DNA from: a virus
Virus record (IMG/VR): IMGVR_UViG_3300023110_001595
Location: 1 to 64,000 of that record
DNA: 64,000 bases
Reading direction: 5' to 3' (one strand)
The position numbers were made by a program, and so were the translations under genes. Below, in pieces: positions 41,869 through 50,454 of this stretch (the stretch's first letter is position 1; every line of letters starts with the position of its first letter). The notes below the pieces were generated by a model, which had not been told where the DNA came from, did no database searches, and worked only from the letters and a program-made list of their open reading frames with translations.

Positions 41869-42858
41869 ATGATCTATATTGATGGAATAGAATATCTAGA
41901 AAGTGATAACGATCACGTAAGATCCGCAGTTATTAACTATCTTGAAAACTGGAATATTACAGTAACTACCAGCGGTACAACTGGTAATCCAAAAACATAT
42001 CAACACAGTGCAGAACTAATGCGCAAAGTTGCAGAATACAATGCAGAATATTTTATGCTTGATTCAAACAGTAGTATGATGGCATTATACAATCCTAGAG
42101 GCATTGGTTTTACAAGTATGAGTTTGTATCCTTGTCATGTTGCAAACTGTGATACATTTATTGAGACAACAGTTGCAAATCTACCAGATAGAATACGTGA
42201 AGTGCAGCCAACAAATATGTTGATACTTCCTAATGTTTGGAAAACTTGGCATAGACACAAAAAGTGGCAAAACTTGGATTTGAGCTGTATGAAGCAGATG
42301 CAAGTAGGCAGTGATATTACACCTACAGGACTTATGGAAGATTTGCGTTCAAAAGGTGCGCAACAGGTTAACACAGGTTACGGCAGCACAGAAGTACCTC
42401 CTATCATTATGAGTACAGAACGCCAAGACGTATATAAGTTAACCGATATTAATCCTAACATCGAATACAAGTTTGAGAAACACGATGATGGCACAACTGA
42501 GTTTTGTTGTAAGTACAAAAATCAAACAGAATGGTGGAACAGTGGCGACCTAGTAGAGTTTACAGACACAGATGAGTTTGCACTATCGGGACGTAGATTT
42601 AATGCATTCAAAATGGAAAACTGTGGTGACAGAGTTTATCCAGAACAAATCGAAAAAGTTGCTATTGAAAATGGTGCAAGTTTAGCACTATGTAGAAAAG
42701 TTGCACACGAATGTGTTGTGTATTACACAGGTGATTTGGATATTACTAAGTTTACAAAACAACATAAGTGCGCATACGAAATCACAGCAAAAAAAGTAGA
42801 CGAAATCAAAGTAGACGATAATCTGCGTAAGATTGATAGGACACAAGTTTTTGTATAG
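41869..42858 (+). CDS. Adenylate-forming enzyme (ANL superfamily), compact
   Basis: A 329-residue AMP-forming ligase. The P-loop-like A3 motif TTSGTTGNPK lies at residues 33-42. NTGYGSTEVPP is the A5 motif. WWNSGDLVEF (A7) and LSGRRFNAFK (A8) follow. The C-terminal RKIDRTQVFV contains the A10 catalytic Lys region. It is much shorter than typical acyl-CoA synthetases (about 500) because the N-terminal subdomain is reduced. It should activate a carboxylic acid as an adenylate for transfer to an amine, thiol or carrier. The partner gene overlaps its end. Its own sigma70-like promoter suggests early or middle expression. Confidence 0.8.
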   Translation: MIYIDGIEYLESDNDHVRSAVINYLENWNITVTTSGTTGNPKTYQHSAELMRKVAEYNAEYFMLDSNSSMMALYNPRGIGFTSMSLYPCHVANCDTFIETTVANLPDRIREVQPTNMLILPNVWKTWHRHKKWQNLDLSCMKQMQVGSDITPTGLMEDLRSKGAQQVNTGYGSTEVPPIIMSTERQDVYKLTDINPNIEYKFEKHDDGTTEFCCKYKNQTEWWNSGDLVEFTDTDEFALSGRRFNAFKMENCGDRVYPEQIEKVAIENGASLALCRKVAHECVVYYTGDLDITKFTKQHKCAYEITAKKVDEIKVDDNLRKIDRTQVFV

Positions 42859-43465
42859 ACTAGAAGTTTACGACGGTACACAGGATTTAGAAGATTGGTA
42901 CGAAGGTGCTGCTGCTAGAGGCTTTTACAACAACCATAACAAAACAGTGCTTATTGATTATATTGATAAGCACGAAGATGCTACACTAATACTTTTATAT
43001 TATAAAGACAGAGTAATAGGCACAACAATCACACACAGTTTGCGTCAACTAGGAATATTAGGTAAAGATGCACATCGTATTGCTGCACGTACAGCATTGC
43101 TTATTGAACGTGTGGATGACATACGTGGACACAAAGTACACAACAATGATCGCAGCCCAATGAATCATCACACAAGTCAAATGCTAACACCTGCTTGTTT
43201 TTATTACTTAGGGCTAGACAAGCCTATGTATGTAAGCACAAACAACTTAGAGACAGCAAGCCAACGTAAAGTGCATAGAACTTGGGCAAAGATTATGCAT
43301 AGACACAAATATCTTAAAGATCCTTTTGAACTAGAGTACAAAGGTGCATTTCAAACATTTTGGAAAGTAGATGTTGAACACTGGTTAAATGATTTGTCTA
43401 AAGTGCAATGGCCCGAATCAAAACAAGTGCTAGACGTATTTGCTGCACAACTCAAAAAAGTCTGA
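42851..43465 (+). CDS. Probable partner of ANL enzyme, acyltransferase-like (uncertain)
   Basis: The 204-residue protein has no good ATG. I use the TTG at 42851, overlapping the ANL stop, with AGGA about 10 bases upstream. A TTG at 42833 is also in frame. The pattern LILLYYKDRVIGTTITHSL, then ARTALLIERVDDIRG and MYVSTNNLETASQRKVHRTW loosely recalls GNAT acyltransferases, but I do not recognise the family with confidence. Following an adenylating enzyme so tightly, an acyl or aminoacyl transferase role is a reasonable inference. It converges on the radical SAM gene at 43430 with a 36-base overlap. Confidence 0.6.
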   Translation: MYRLEVYDGTQDLEDWYEGAAARGFYNNHNKTVLIDYIDKHEDATLILLYYKDRVIGTTITHSLRQLGILGKDAHRIAARTALLIERVDDIRGHKVHNNDRSPMNHHTSQMLTPACFYYLGLDKPMYVSTNNLETASQRKVHRTWAKIMHRHKYLKDPFELEYKGAFQTFWKVDVEHWLNDLSKVQWPESKQVLDVFAAQLKKV

Positions 43466-44803
43466 CATTTCTGGAAACACTTGTTTGTGATCAACTCCAC
43501 GTCTGCGTCCTTGTTCTTTAAAGAAGTTGTGGAAATCTCTACGTCCTTGTATAACTTTTTCTAACGGATATTCTGTTGTATCCATGTAATCAACAACACG
43601 TCTAAACTTTTCATATTCTATAGTGCTAAATGCATCTTTGCGATTGTCATCTACATTTTCTTTTATAAACTGCAAATGGTCACGCATATAAGTCATATAG
43701 TTGTTTGGCAGTATATTAATATCATATTGTAGAGGCTCTTTAAGATGTGGTGTATCAAAACCCAAACGTTGCCATCTGTGTGTTTCTACATCATTATACT
43801 TGGCACGCCATTCTAATATTTTTTCTAGTAGTGTGCGGAATGTTGTTACACTGAATATGTTAAACGTAATCATCAACACCATAGGTGCTTCACAGTTACG
43901 CATAAAATAATCCAAGTTGCGTTCAAAAACTTCGATGTCTAATCCGTCACGTATGTATTCTGCACGTTTACCCCAAGTGTCAATACTTGTAAACATTTTA
44001 AAGCGTCTAATCTTGTTGTTTGTTAACAGGTCATTTACACGGTTTGTAAACTTTTCTAACTGCTTTGGTTTGCCACCTAAGTTGCTGTTACAGTTTAATT
44101 CAAGTTCTGGCTTAGGGTCTGCGTCCAACATATCAAACAGTTTATATGTGCTTTTTTGTATTGTAGGCTCACCACCTGTAATACGCAATATGTGTAACTC
44201 TTTACTTAATTCTGGCCACCAGCGCCAAAATGCATCTAAATACGGATTGTTTTCTTCTTCAAATATTTGAAACCAATCAATGTCGCATCTATGGTTTTTT
44301 ACGTTTGTATATGGGCCATGTTGTTTGATTTCTTGATAATATCTACTGCTGGCTTTTGGATGACAGTATCCACAACGGAAGTTACACTCATTACCAAAAC
44401 TAACTTCTAAGTATTCTGGATTTACATCAAACTCTGCACCACCTTCTTTTACAGCGTTTAGTCTATGTTTAAAGAAGATAGTTTGATTACGCTGTTTTCT
44501 ATCACTTACGTAATCTTTGCCAAGTGCTTCAATCTTCCAACAATAGTTACAACCAGTAGGTTGTTCGCCACGCATCATTGCAGCACGTTCTTGCTTCTTT
44601 TGCGCTGTGTTGTGTATTGCACTTGGATTTTCTAACAACGGTGCTGTGTCAATCTTATGAGGAGCAGGATGATAACAACTGTGTGTTTCACCTGTTTGGA
44701 AATATATATTGGCATGATACCATTTAGCAAAACAAAACGTTGGTGATATTTCTTGTGTTATACCATCAATGCGTTTAATTTCTTCGCTTTCGCTACGCTC
44801 CAT
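43430..44803 (-). CDS. N-terminal-Twitch radical SAM enzyme (copy 5)
   Basis: A 457-residue radical SAM protein of the N-Twitch architecture. N-terminal cysteines are TFCFAKW (Cys24), HSCYHP (Cys43) and GCNYC (Cys85/88). The cluster motif is CNFRCGYC (Cys140, Cys144, Cys147), and RITGGEPTIQKSTY is the canonical GGEP. It is separated from the other ten radical SAM genes by the fibre/ANL block and is coupled by one base (TAATG) to a glycosyltransferase-like gene upstream. The convergent overlap with 42851 leaves no room for a terminator. Confidence 0.8.
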   Translation of the reverse strand: MERSESEEIKRIDGITQEISPTFCFAKWYHANIYFQTGETHSCYHPAPHKIDTAPLLENPSAIHNTAQKKQERAAMMRGEQPTGCNYCWKIEALGKDYVSDRKQRNQTIFFKHRLNAVKEGGAEFDVNPEYLEVSFGNECNFRCGYCHPKASSRYYQEIKQHGPYTNVKNHRCDIDWFQIFEEENNPYLDAFWRWWPELSKELHILRITGGEPTIQKSTYKLFDMLDADPKPELELNCNSNLGGKPKQLEKFTNRVNDLLTNNKIRRFKMFTSIDTWGKRAEYIRDGLDIEVFERNLDYFMRNCEAPMVLMITFNIFSVTTFRTLLEKILEWRAKYNDVETHRWQRLGFDTPHLKEPLQYDINILPNNYMTYMRDHLQFIKENVDDNRKDAFSTIEYEKFRRVVDYMDTTEYPLEKVIQGRRDFHNFFKEQGRRRGVDHKQVFPEMSDFFELCSKYV

Positions 44804-45729
44804 TATTGTTCTCTATCTAAAAATTTTCTACTGTTGTCTCTTACAGGATTTTGGTATACATTTTTAAAGAACATACTTTGTTGTGCGTTTAAAGGATCTT
44901 CAGCAATGGGTATATTTAATTCTTCAATTAATTTTTCGCCTAAATAATTAGTATCCAATTCCATGCTTTCTTCATCAAATTCACCTTTTTGATCCCAATA
45001 TTCATTAAGCCATTCAAAATCACGTACATTAACATAATCCCAATCTGTACACATAGTTTTGTACAAACCTTCTCTAGCACCGTATATAGCCCAACGTCCG
45101 TTTTCAACGTCTGCACCTACCATTAACCAAATATACAATCGGTGTAAGTTTTTCCAGTGATTACGTTTAAATCCTTCATAGTCAGGACGAACACCTTGAT
45201 CTAATGCCATTTTAACGCCTTCACGGAAACCAGCACGCCACGCCTGATGAGGTGTAGCATTGTTATATATCATACTATATGTTCCGTTCATTTGTACATA
45301 TTCAGTATCCCAACAAAAATCTACCTGTGCGTGTGGATTATCTTTTGGAGCATTTTCGTGTGTGCGCATATTTAAAACATGACTCTTAGGCCAACATTTA
45401 ATTCCGCCGTTTCCATACGCTAATCCGTTGATTATATTTTCAGCAGTCCAACTAATAACCTTATTAGTTAAATCAGTATCTTCATCAAAGTTTATAACCT
45501 GTGACAAAAAATCATCTCTAATTCTATTATCACCATCTACGGTAATAAATCTATCTGTTGTAGATTTTTCAGCAGCAGCTTTGTGTGCGCTATCACTACC
45601 TTTTACACCATGTACTCGTTCGGCCCAAGGAACCTTACTACATAAGTCTGCAAAATTTTGTTCTGCATTTGGTTCGTCATATGACAAGTATATAATATCG
45701 TAATCAACAACTCTGAATGTGCTAGGCAT
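44803..45729 (-). CDS. GT-A glycosyltransferase-like protein (copy 2)
   Basis: A 308-residue paralogue of the second domain of the gene at 39260, read from the ATG at 45729 (GAGGAA upstream). IIYLSYDEPNAEQNFADL, RVHGVKGSDSAHKAAAEK and FITVDGDNRI (DXD) align with the other copy, and LAYGNGGIKCWPKSHVL matches VYGYGGVKLFPTEKTLV. The C-terminal 60 residues are acidic. It is flanked by a radical SAM gene and an unknown gene, then by two further GT-A-like proteins. Confidence 0.7.
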   Translation of the reverse strand: MPSTFRVVDYDIIYLSYDEPNAEQNFADLCSKVPWAERVHGVKGSDSAHKAAAEKSTTDRFITVDGDNRIRDDFLSQVINFDEDTDLTNKVISWTAENIINGLAYGNGGIKCWPKSHVLNMRTHENAPKDNPHAQVDFCWDTEYVQMNGTYSMIYNNATPHQAWRAGFREGVKMALDQGVRPDYEGFKRNHWKNLHRLYIWLMVGADVENGRWAIYGAREGLYKTMCTDWDYVNVRDFEWLNEYWDQKGEFDEESMELDTNYLGEKLIEELNIPIAEDPLNAQQSMFFKNVYQNPVRDNSRKFLDREQ

Positions 45730-46270
45730 CAACTTCCTCTAGATAGTAAGAATCAAATCTACGTGTAGTATACACAGAAAACGGTGTTCCGTCAAATTCA
45801 AAATCTTCTGAAAATGGCACAAAATTTCCATCTGTAAATTTTATAAGTCTATATAATACATTTGGATCATTCTTTTTTGTAATGCTAAAATAATACTTTG
45901 AAAGATCTATGTTAATATTTTGATCTAACAATTCTGATTCAAATTTATCATCTAACATTATATGCCAACTTTTGTTTTTATTATTTTTAGTTAGAATTAC
46001 TTGTTTCTCTTTCGGAATAGCAGTGGGTATTTCATATAGAAAACTCCACATTAATTTATCCTCGTCTATTTGCTTTGTATTTTTTATACTGTATTTTTTC
46101 TCGATAAAATCAAATTCTACTTTGTGTTCAAGAAGACTTAATTTTCCTGTAATAAAATCTTCAACTTCTTCTATATCAACTTCTAAAAATTGAAATCTTT
46201 TGTCAGGCTGGTTGCTTATTTTGTAAATTGTTCCATCGTCTTCAAAACATACAAATCTTTTTACATTCAT
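45722..46270 (-). CDS. Hypothetical protein (182 aa)
   Basis: A 182-residue protein with many alternating hydrophobic/charged segments (RFVCFEDDGTIYKISNQP; KQVILTKNNKNKSWHIML) suggesting a beta-rich fold. It has no signal or known motif. It overlaps both neighbours and lies among glycosyltransferase genes near the structural block. It could be a small virion or assembly protein or a sugar-pathway accessory. I cannot tell. Confidence 0.7.
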   Translation of the reverse strand: MNVKRFVCFEDDGTIYKISNQPDKRFQFLEVDIEEVEDFITGKLSLLEHKVEFDFIEKKYSIKNTKQIDEDKLMWSFLYEIPTAIPKEKQVILTKNNKNKSWHIMLDDKFESELLDQNINIDLSKYYFSITKKNDPNVLYRLIKFTDGNFVPFSEDFEFDGTPFSVYTTRRFDSYYLEEVDA

Positions 46271-47118
46271 ATTCCTAAGACCTTTTCATATTTTTTAATT
46301 ATGTCATTAGTAACAAAATCTTTTTCGGTGTAATGAAAGATTCCATTTTGTTGATAATTTCCAATTTTCAATTTTAGATCGTCGTCTAAATATACACCTA
46401 CTCTGTCTTGCCATCTAACTGAAAAATTATCGTTCCAATTTTGACATTTTGGTTTCATATGCACAAAACTAGGATATTCACTTTTATTATTTGTAATCAA
46501 ATGCGTATTATCTAGTAATAAACTTGCTATAGATGCTGTTAAATCCATACTTGGATTGTTTAAATGTTTTAGCTTGTTATTTACTGTTTTATAAATTGAT
46601 TGCCAATTATTTGTTATTAATTCAAGCCAGTCATTAAACTCGTGTGCTAAATCTGATTTTTTAAAATAATGAAAACCACTGTATAAACTTGGAATATTGT
46701 TTAGGTAAAAATGGTTGTATCTATAATAGTTTTTATCAGGAATCACTTCTCCTCTATATGTTGTAACTTTGCTAGTATAAAATAAATCGTAATTTTCTAA
46801 ATAATCAAACCAAAAAGAAATGTCATCTAATACCAGCATATCTGTATCTATCACTGCTGTGTTTTCATATGGTATAGCGTGATAAATTTTCCATCTATTA
46901 CTAACTTTCCAATCTTCGTTTTCAGCGTGATCGCCCCAAGGAATTTCCACTATATGATCAAACACCTGCTTGTATTTTCGTGGCACTGGATCATTTGTAA
47001 TTAAGCATACACTGCTATTTTCATTTGTAACTTTAATACTCATTGCAGCTAAGTATGCTTGACGCACGTAGTCAAAATTACTGTTTTGGGCAAGCATAGT
47101 AAAATTATTGGTTGTCAA
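46267..47118 (-). CDS. GT8-like/DXD glycosyltransferase (copy 1)
   Basis: A 283-residue protein. It starts with TTG at 47118, where GGAGAG lies 8 bases upstream. An ATG at 47097 has no visible ribosome site. The fold cue is the GT-A pattern YVRQAYLAAMSIKVTN, CLITND, then TAVIDTDMLVL, where Asp-Thr-Asp is the DXD, and a late His-containing segment (FVHMKPKCQNW). It is related to the next gene (47105), which has the same order of elements. Both likely move a sugar from a nucleotide donor. Confidence 0.65.
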   Translation of the reverse strand: MTTNNFTMLAQNSNFDYVRQAYLAAMSIKVTNENSSVCLITNDPVPRKYKQVFDHIVEIPWGDHAENEDWKVSNRWKIYHAIPYENTAVIDTDMLVLDDISFWFDYLENYDLFYTSKVTTYRGEVIPDKNYYRYNHFYLNNIPSLYSGFHYFKKSDLAHEFNDWLELITNNWQSIYKTVNNKLKHLNNPSMDLTASIASLLLDNTHLITNNKSEYPSFVHMKPKCQNWNDNFSVRWQDRVGVYLDDDLKLKIGNYQQNGIFHYTEKDFVTNDIIKKYEKVLGI

Positions 47119-47935
47119 TTATTCTCTCCAAGCTAAACTTATTCATTATATGACAATTACTGCCTTTGAGATTTACTGCTGTATACTCACCAAAACGATT
47201 TGTTTTTTGTACAAGAATTTTTATTTCATCTTCAACTATATCAAGTAAAACATCTTTGTCAATAGCATAAAATTTCTTGCCTGGAAGTATACCCGCAAAG
47301 TCACCAGATTTGTATCCATTCATTATGTGTAGCGCAATGCTAAAAGCAAAATCATTTCTATATACAGTTGTACGGAATTGATACATACTTCTATAATGCA
47401 TATAATTTTCTTTAATATGCTTTACTAAATCAAAAAACATTTTTGTTTGTTCTGATTTTTTAAAATAAAATACAGTAGCCCAATAAAAATCTATGCTGGT
47501 ATCACTAATACGTAAAAATTCAGATGTTCCTGTGTGTATACCTACGTGGATTGCATCCTTGTAAAGTAACAATTCCTTCTGTTGTAAAAAGCAATTATTT
47601 AAAATATCATTACTAATAACGTAATCAGTATCCATTACAATTGTTTCATCATAAGGAGTAAGGTAATATACGTCTGCCCTATCGGTATTTAGAAAAGATG
47701 TTATCTTATTATATAAGTCACCGTCGTGATGTCTTTTTGTCGTATTATGATAATTTTTGCTAGTCGATTGAATTACAGTATCAAACAAATTATTACTATT
47801 ATCATAGTCAGAGGTTGTAACAAGACTGACTGGTAAGTTCAAATACTTTTGTATTCTTTTTGCTAAAAATTCAGCTTGTTTTATATAGTTTAGTGTACCG
47901 TTGTTGTTAGCAAATAACAAGACGCCTTTTGTCAT
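47105..47935 (-). CDS. GT8-like/DXD glycosyltransferase (copy 2)
   Basis: A 276-residue protein, tandem to 46267 and of similar plan: YIKQAEFLAKRIQKYLNLPV, SLVTTSDY, then ETIVMDTDYVISND with the Asp-Thr-Asp motif, and YWATVFYFKKSEQ matching YSGFHYFKKSD of its neighbour. The ATG overlaps the stop of the 115-residue gene at 47932 (ATGA). The two copies probably arose by duplication and diverged strongly. Confidence 0.65.
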   Translation of the reverse strand: MTKGVLLFANNNGTLNYIKQAEFLAKRIQKYLNLPVSLVTTSDYDNSNNLFDTVIQSTSKNYHNTTKRHHDGDLYNKITSFLNTDRADVYYLTPYDETIVMDTDYVISNDILNNCFLQQKELLLYKDAIHVGIHTGTSEFLRISDTSIDFYWATVFYFKKSEQTKMFFDLVKHIKENYMHYRSMYQFRTTVYRNDFAFSIALHIMNGYKSGDFAGILPGKKFYAIDKDVLLDIVEDEIKILVQKTNRFGEYTAVNLKGSNCHIMNKFSLERIIDNQ

Positions 47936-48279
47936 AAATTTATAATACTTTCAACAGTTCTGTTTTTTTTCAATTTGTTATATTCAACAAAATATTGGTT
48001 AGTTGCTTCAAAATATTTTGTGTATAATTCAGCACTAAAATTTGCAACATTATCTACTTCAATCGGTATACTGTTATCATCAATCAAGATTGTTCCATCC
48101 TGTTCTAAAGTTACTAAACTTTGACAAAAACTTATAAGTTCTTGTGTAACTGTAAATTGTCCACCGTTATAGTAGTATACTAAATTTTCTTTATATTGCT
48201 CTCTTAACAAACGTTTTTGATTGTTTAGAGTAACCATATAGTTACTGTGGTCTAATGCTTTTTGAAGACGTTCGTCCAT
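47932..48279 (-). CDS. Small conserved-type phage protein (115 aa)
   Basis: A 115-residue helical protein (MDERLQKALDHSNYMVTLNN; LREQYKENLVYYYNGGQF; YTKYFEATNQYFVEYNKLK). It has a consensus sigma70-like promoter and a strong AGGAGG ribosome site, so it and the two glycosyltransferases behind it are transcribed independently of the virion genes upstream. I do not recognise a domain. The type is familiar from fibre regions of marine T4-like phages. Confidence 0.7.
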   Translation of the reverse strand: MDERLQKALDHSNYMVTLNNQKRLLREQYKENLVYYYNGGQFTVTQELISFCQSLVTLEQDGTILIDDNSIPIEVDNVANFSAELYTKYFEATNQYFVEYNKLKKNRTVESIINL

Positions 48280-48301
48280 ATATACCTCCTAGATATGTTA
48301 T

Positions 48302-48330
48302 AGTATATATTAAACTATTTGTATTGTCAA
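48302..48330 (-). promoter_or_regulatory. Sigma70-like promoter TTGACA-N17-TATACT
   Basis: On the minus strand TTGACA (48330-48325) and TATACT (48307-48302) have a 17-base spacer. The gene starts 23 bases downstream at 48279, with AGGAGG between. It fills the gap after the virion gene at 48331. Confidence 0.75.
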
Positions 48331-49482
48331 TTATAAATCGGAATCTTTTGTTCCGGTTGGAACATCAAGCACGATTCCATTGTAAGTTACACCATCGTAT
48401 ACAAATGTACTGTTTGGTGTTTTTGTGTAAACTGTGCTTGTAATAGTTGCTCCTACACTTTCATCTGCAGGAGCACCTTGTTCACCAAATTCTTGTTGAT
48501 ATCCAGTCCCTGTATCACCGTCGTCAAATTCAATTCTAAATTGTAACTGTGTAGCACTGGCTAATGCACTATTAGTTCTAGCATAAATTCTAAAAAAGTT
48601 ATCATCGTAGATCTGGCTTACAGGAATACCTCCAGGATTACCACCTGCTCTACCGCCGCCTTGTTTCTCAAATATTTTAGTCCAAGTAGCACCACTACTA
48701 ATATTAGCGTTACTATATCCTGTGCCCGAACCAGGACTAATTGCTTCACAAATCCAATCTGTTTGATTTCTACGTCTGAATCTTACAGTTCCGCTGTCAC
48801 TTAAAACTTGAGCCCAATCCCAATCCTTACTATAAAGAGTGCCTGTTGTGCCTCCTGTTGCACTAGATTGAAAAAGTATTTCTCCGCCGGCTGCTAAGAA
48901 GTAAATTAATTCATTATGACTAGGAAAATTTACTGTAACTTCGTGCCTAATTACTTTTACGGCATCTGCACTACCGCCCCAATTTGCTGTCCTTTGACTA
49001 GATGTGCTTACTCCGCCACTGGTTTCTAACGGCTCTAATCCTGTAAAACTACTGCTAGGAAATTCTGTAGAAGCATGATTAAATGCTAAAACTGTATCAG
49101 CAATAGTATCTAAATCTAATTTATGCTGCCAAGCAATAAGATCTCTATTAGATATATCTGCAAAATCTGGATAAGTTAGTTTACCTTCAAATTCAGTAGG
49201 ATCGATATCACTTGCTAAACTTGCATAGCAGTGATTATGTCCTGCCTGTAAATCTAGCCATAAATTAAAATGTTGTTGTTCGGTAACCGTATCACTAACC
49301 CCTGGAGTACTGCCTCCAACTACATTGTCACTTGTAAAATTCCTACCATATCCTCCAGATGTAGTAAGAGGAGTTGTTAAACTACCATAATCATTATAGA
49401 CAGAAACATTGCCTAAACGTCCAGCTATTAATTCTCTAATTGCATTATAATGTGATGCTAGTATCGGGGTATTTACAGCCAT
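48331..49482 (-). CDS. Virion structural protein (tail/fibre-associated), copy A
   Basis: A 383-residue probable virion protein. The N-terminus MAVNTPILASHYNAIRELIAGRLG resembles that of the next gene (MPEIISAARYNEIQGKISALLG). The shared C-terminal domain has LIYFLAAGGEILFQSSA and DWAQVLSDSGTVRFRRR, matching RAFFNAGGQIRFNAS and DWETMLTNSGQIQFGR in the neighbour, so the two are paralogues. No catalytic motif is visible. It has its own sigma70-like promoter in a 48-base gap, which is unusual for a virion gene. Confidence 0.7.
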   Translation of the reverse strand: MAVNTPILASHYNAIRELIAGRLGNVSVYNDYGSLTTPLTTSGGYGRNFTSDNVVGGSTPGVSDTVTEQQHFNLWLDLQAGHNHCYASLASDIDPTEFEGKLTYPDFADISNRDLIAWQHKLDLDTIADTVLAFNHASTEFPSSSFTGLEPLETSGGVSTSSQRTANWGGSADAVKVIRHEVTVNFPSHNELIYFLAAGGEILFQSSATGGTTGTLYSKDWDWAQVLSDSGTVRFRRRNQTDWICEAISPGSGTGYSNANISSGATWTKIFEKQGGGRAGGNPGGIPVSQIYDDNFFRIYARTNSALASATQLQFRIEFDDGDTGTGYQQEFGEQGAPADESVGATITSTVYTKTPNSTFVYDGVTYNGIVLDVPTGTKDSDL

Positions 49483-49500
49483 TATATTTCCTTTTTTAAC

Positions 49501-49529
49501 ATTTTAAACTATGCACACAAATTTGTCAA
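49501..49529 (-). promoter_or_regulatory. Sigma70-like promoter TTGACA-N17-TAAAAT
   Basis: On the minus strand TTGACA (49529-49524) and TAAAAT (49506-49501) are separated by 17 bases, 18 bases before the ATG at 49482, with AAAAAGGAAA between. It lies entirely in the gap between the two paralogous virion genes. Confidence 0.65.
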
Positions 49530-49530
49530 A

Positions 49531-50433
49531 TTATAATTCACTTGTCTTACTATATGAAGGTGCAGGTGTATTTACATAAGTTCCGCTTGCTCTTAGATGA
49601 GAAACTGAACTTGTTAATATACCTGAAACATATTCGTCTGCGCCCCCTGATCCTACATCAAGATCACTAAAAACTATATTAAATGTTATTTCGTTATCGT
49701 TTTTTTCTTTAGCTTCAATATACCATTCATTTTCTGCATAAGTTCCGCTTGGATCAGCTTCTTTAAGATATATTCTTTGATAGGTATCTGTCAAATCTTC
49801 GTTGCCAATTGCGTATGCAGTACCACTTCCTGTTGTTGCAGTAGCAGCTCGTCCAAATTGTATTTGCCCACTGTTTGTAAGCATTGTTTCCCAATCTTGG
49901 TTTTTAGATAAATCATCACCAGAAACACTACTAATATCAATGCTGGCATTAAAACGTATTTGTCCACCAGCATTGAAAAATGCTCTCCGTGCATTTGCAT
50001 CTGCAAAACCTACATCAATAGTGTGATTAATTGTTTGTGGTGTTGCTGTGCCGCCCCACGGCGTAGCTGAACCATTTTTAATACTGTTTACTCCAGCAGA
50101 TTCGGTATCAGTTTGAGAAAGTGCTACTGTAAACCTATCATTTTCTAAAGTAGTAATAAGAGTTTCGTATGCTGCATATAATGCTTCAGTAATATCATCG
50201 TCTTCTGTTACAGTTTCGATTGTTGTTGGAGTAGTTCCATTGATATGTACATATACTTTTTCAAAATCAGTGTACAAAGAATTCATATGATTTGCTAAAA
50301 CAATTGATTCCACAGGCTCAGGATTAGAAGATACACTTTGATTGTAACCTTTATCTCCTGATCCAACTCCTAGTAAAGCTGATATTTTTCCTTGTATTTC
50401 ATTGTAACGTGCTGCTGAAATTATTTCTGGCAT
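49531..50433 (-). CDS. Virion structural protein (tail/fibre-associated), copy B
   Basis: A 300-residue paralogue of the gene at 48331. After the helical N-terminus (IISAARYNEIQGKISALLGV) and a long helical region (NHMNSLYTDFEKVYVHING), the beta-rich second half repeats the paired motifs NAGGQIRFNAS and NSGQIQFGRA, ending LTSSVSHLRASGTYVNTP. It is one of a row of virion genes on the minus strand. It ends 48 bases before copy A. Role in tail or baseplate decoration is inferred from neighbours. Confidence 0.7.
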   Translation of the reverse strand: MPEIISAARYNEIQGKISALLGVGSGDKGYNQSVSSNPEPVESIVLANHMNSLYTDFEKVYVHINGTTPTTIETVTEDDDITEALYAAYETLITTLENDRFTVALSQTDTESAGVNSIKNGSATPWGGTATPQTINHTIDVGFADANARRAFFNAGGQIRFNASIDISSVSGDDLSKNQDWETMLTNSGQIQFGRAATATTGSGTAYAIGNEDLTDTYQRIYLKEADPSGTYAENEWYIEAKEKNDNEITFNIVFSDLDVGSGGADEYVSGILTSSVSHLRASGTYVNTPAPSYSKTSEL

Positions 50434-50454
50434 ACTATCTCTCCGTTGTAGTAC

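Noticed and set aside
18025-48279. Possible RiPP precursor peptide for the SPASM enzymes
   Set aside because: Gaps between the island genes are short and filled with promoters or overlaps. I found no small Cys- or Gly-rich peptide with a leader in them. The precursor, if any, would lie outside the window or be a fibre protein.
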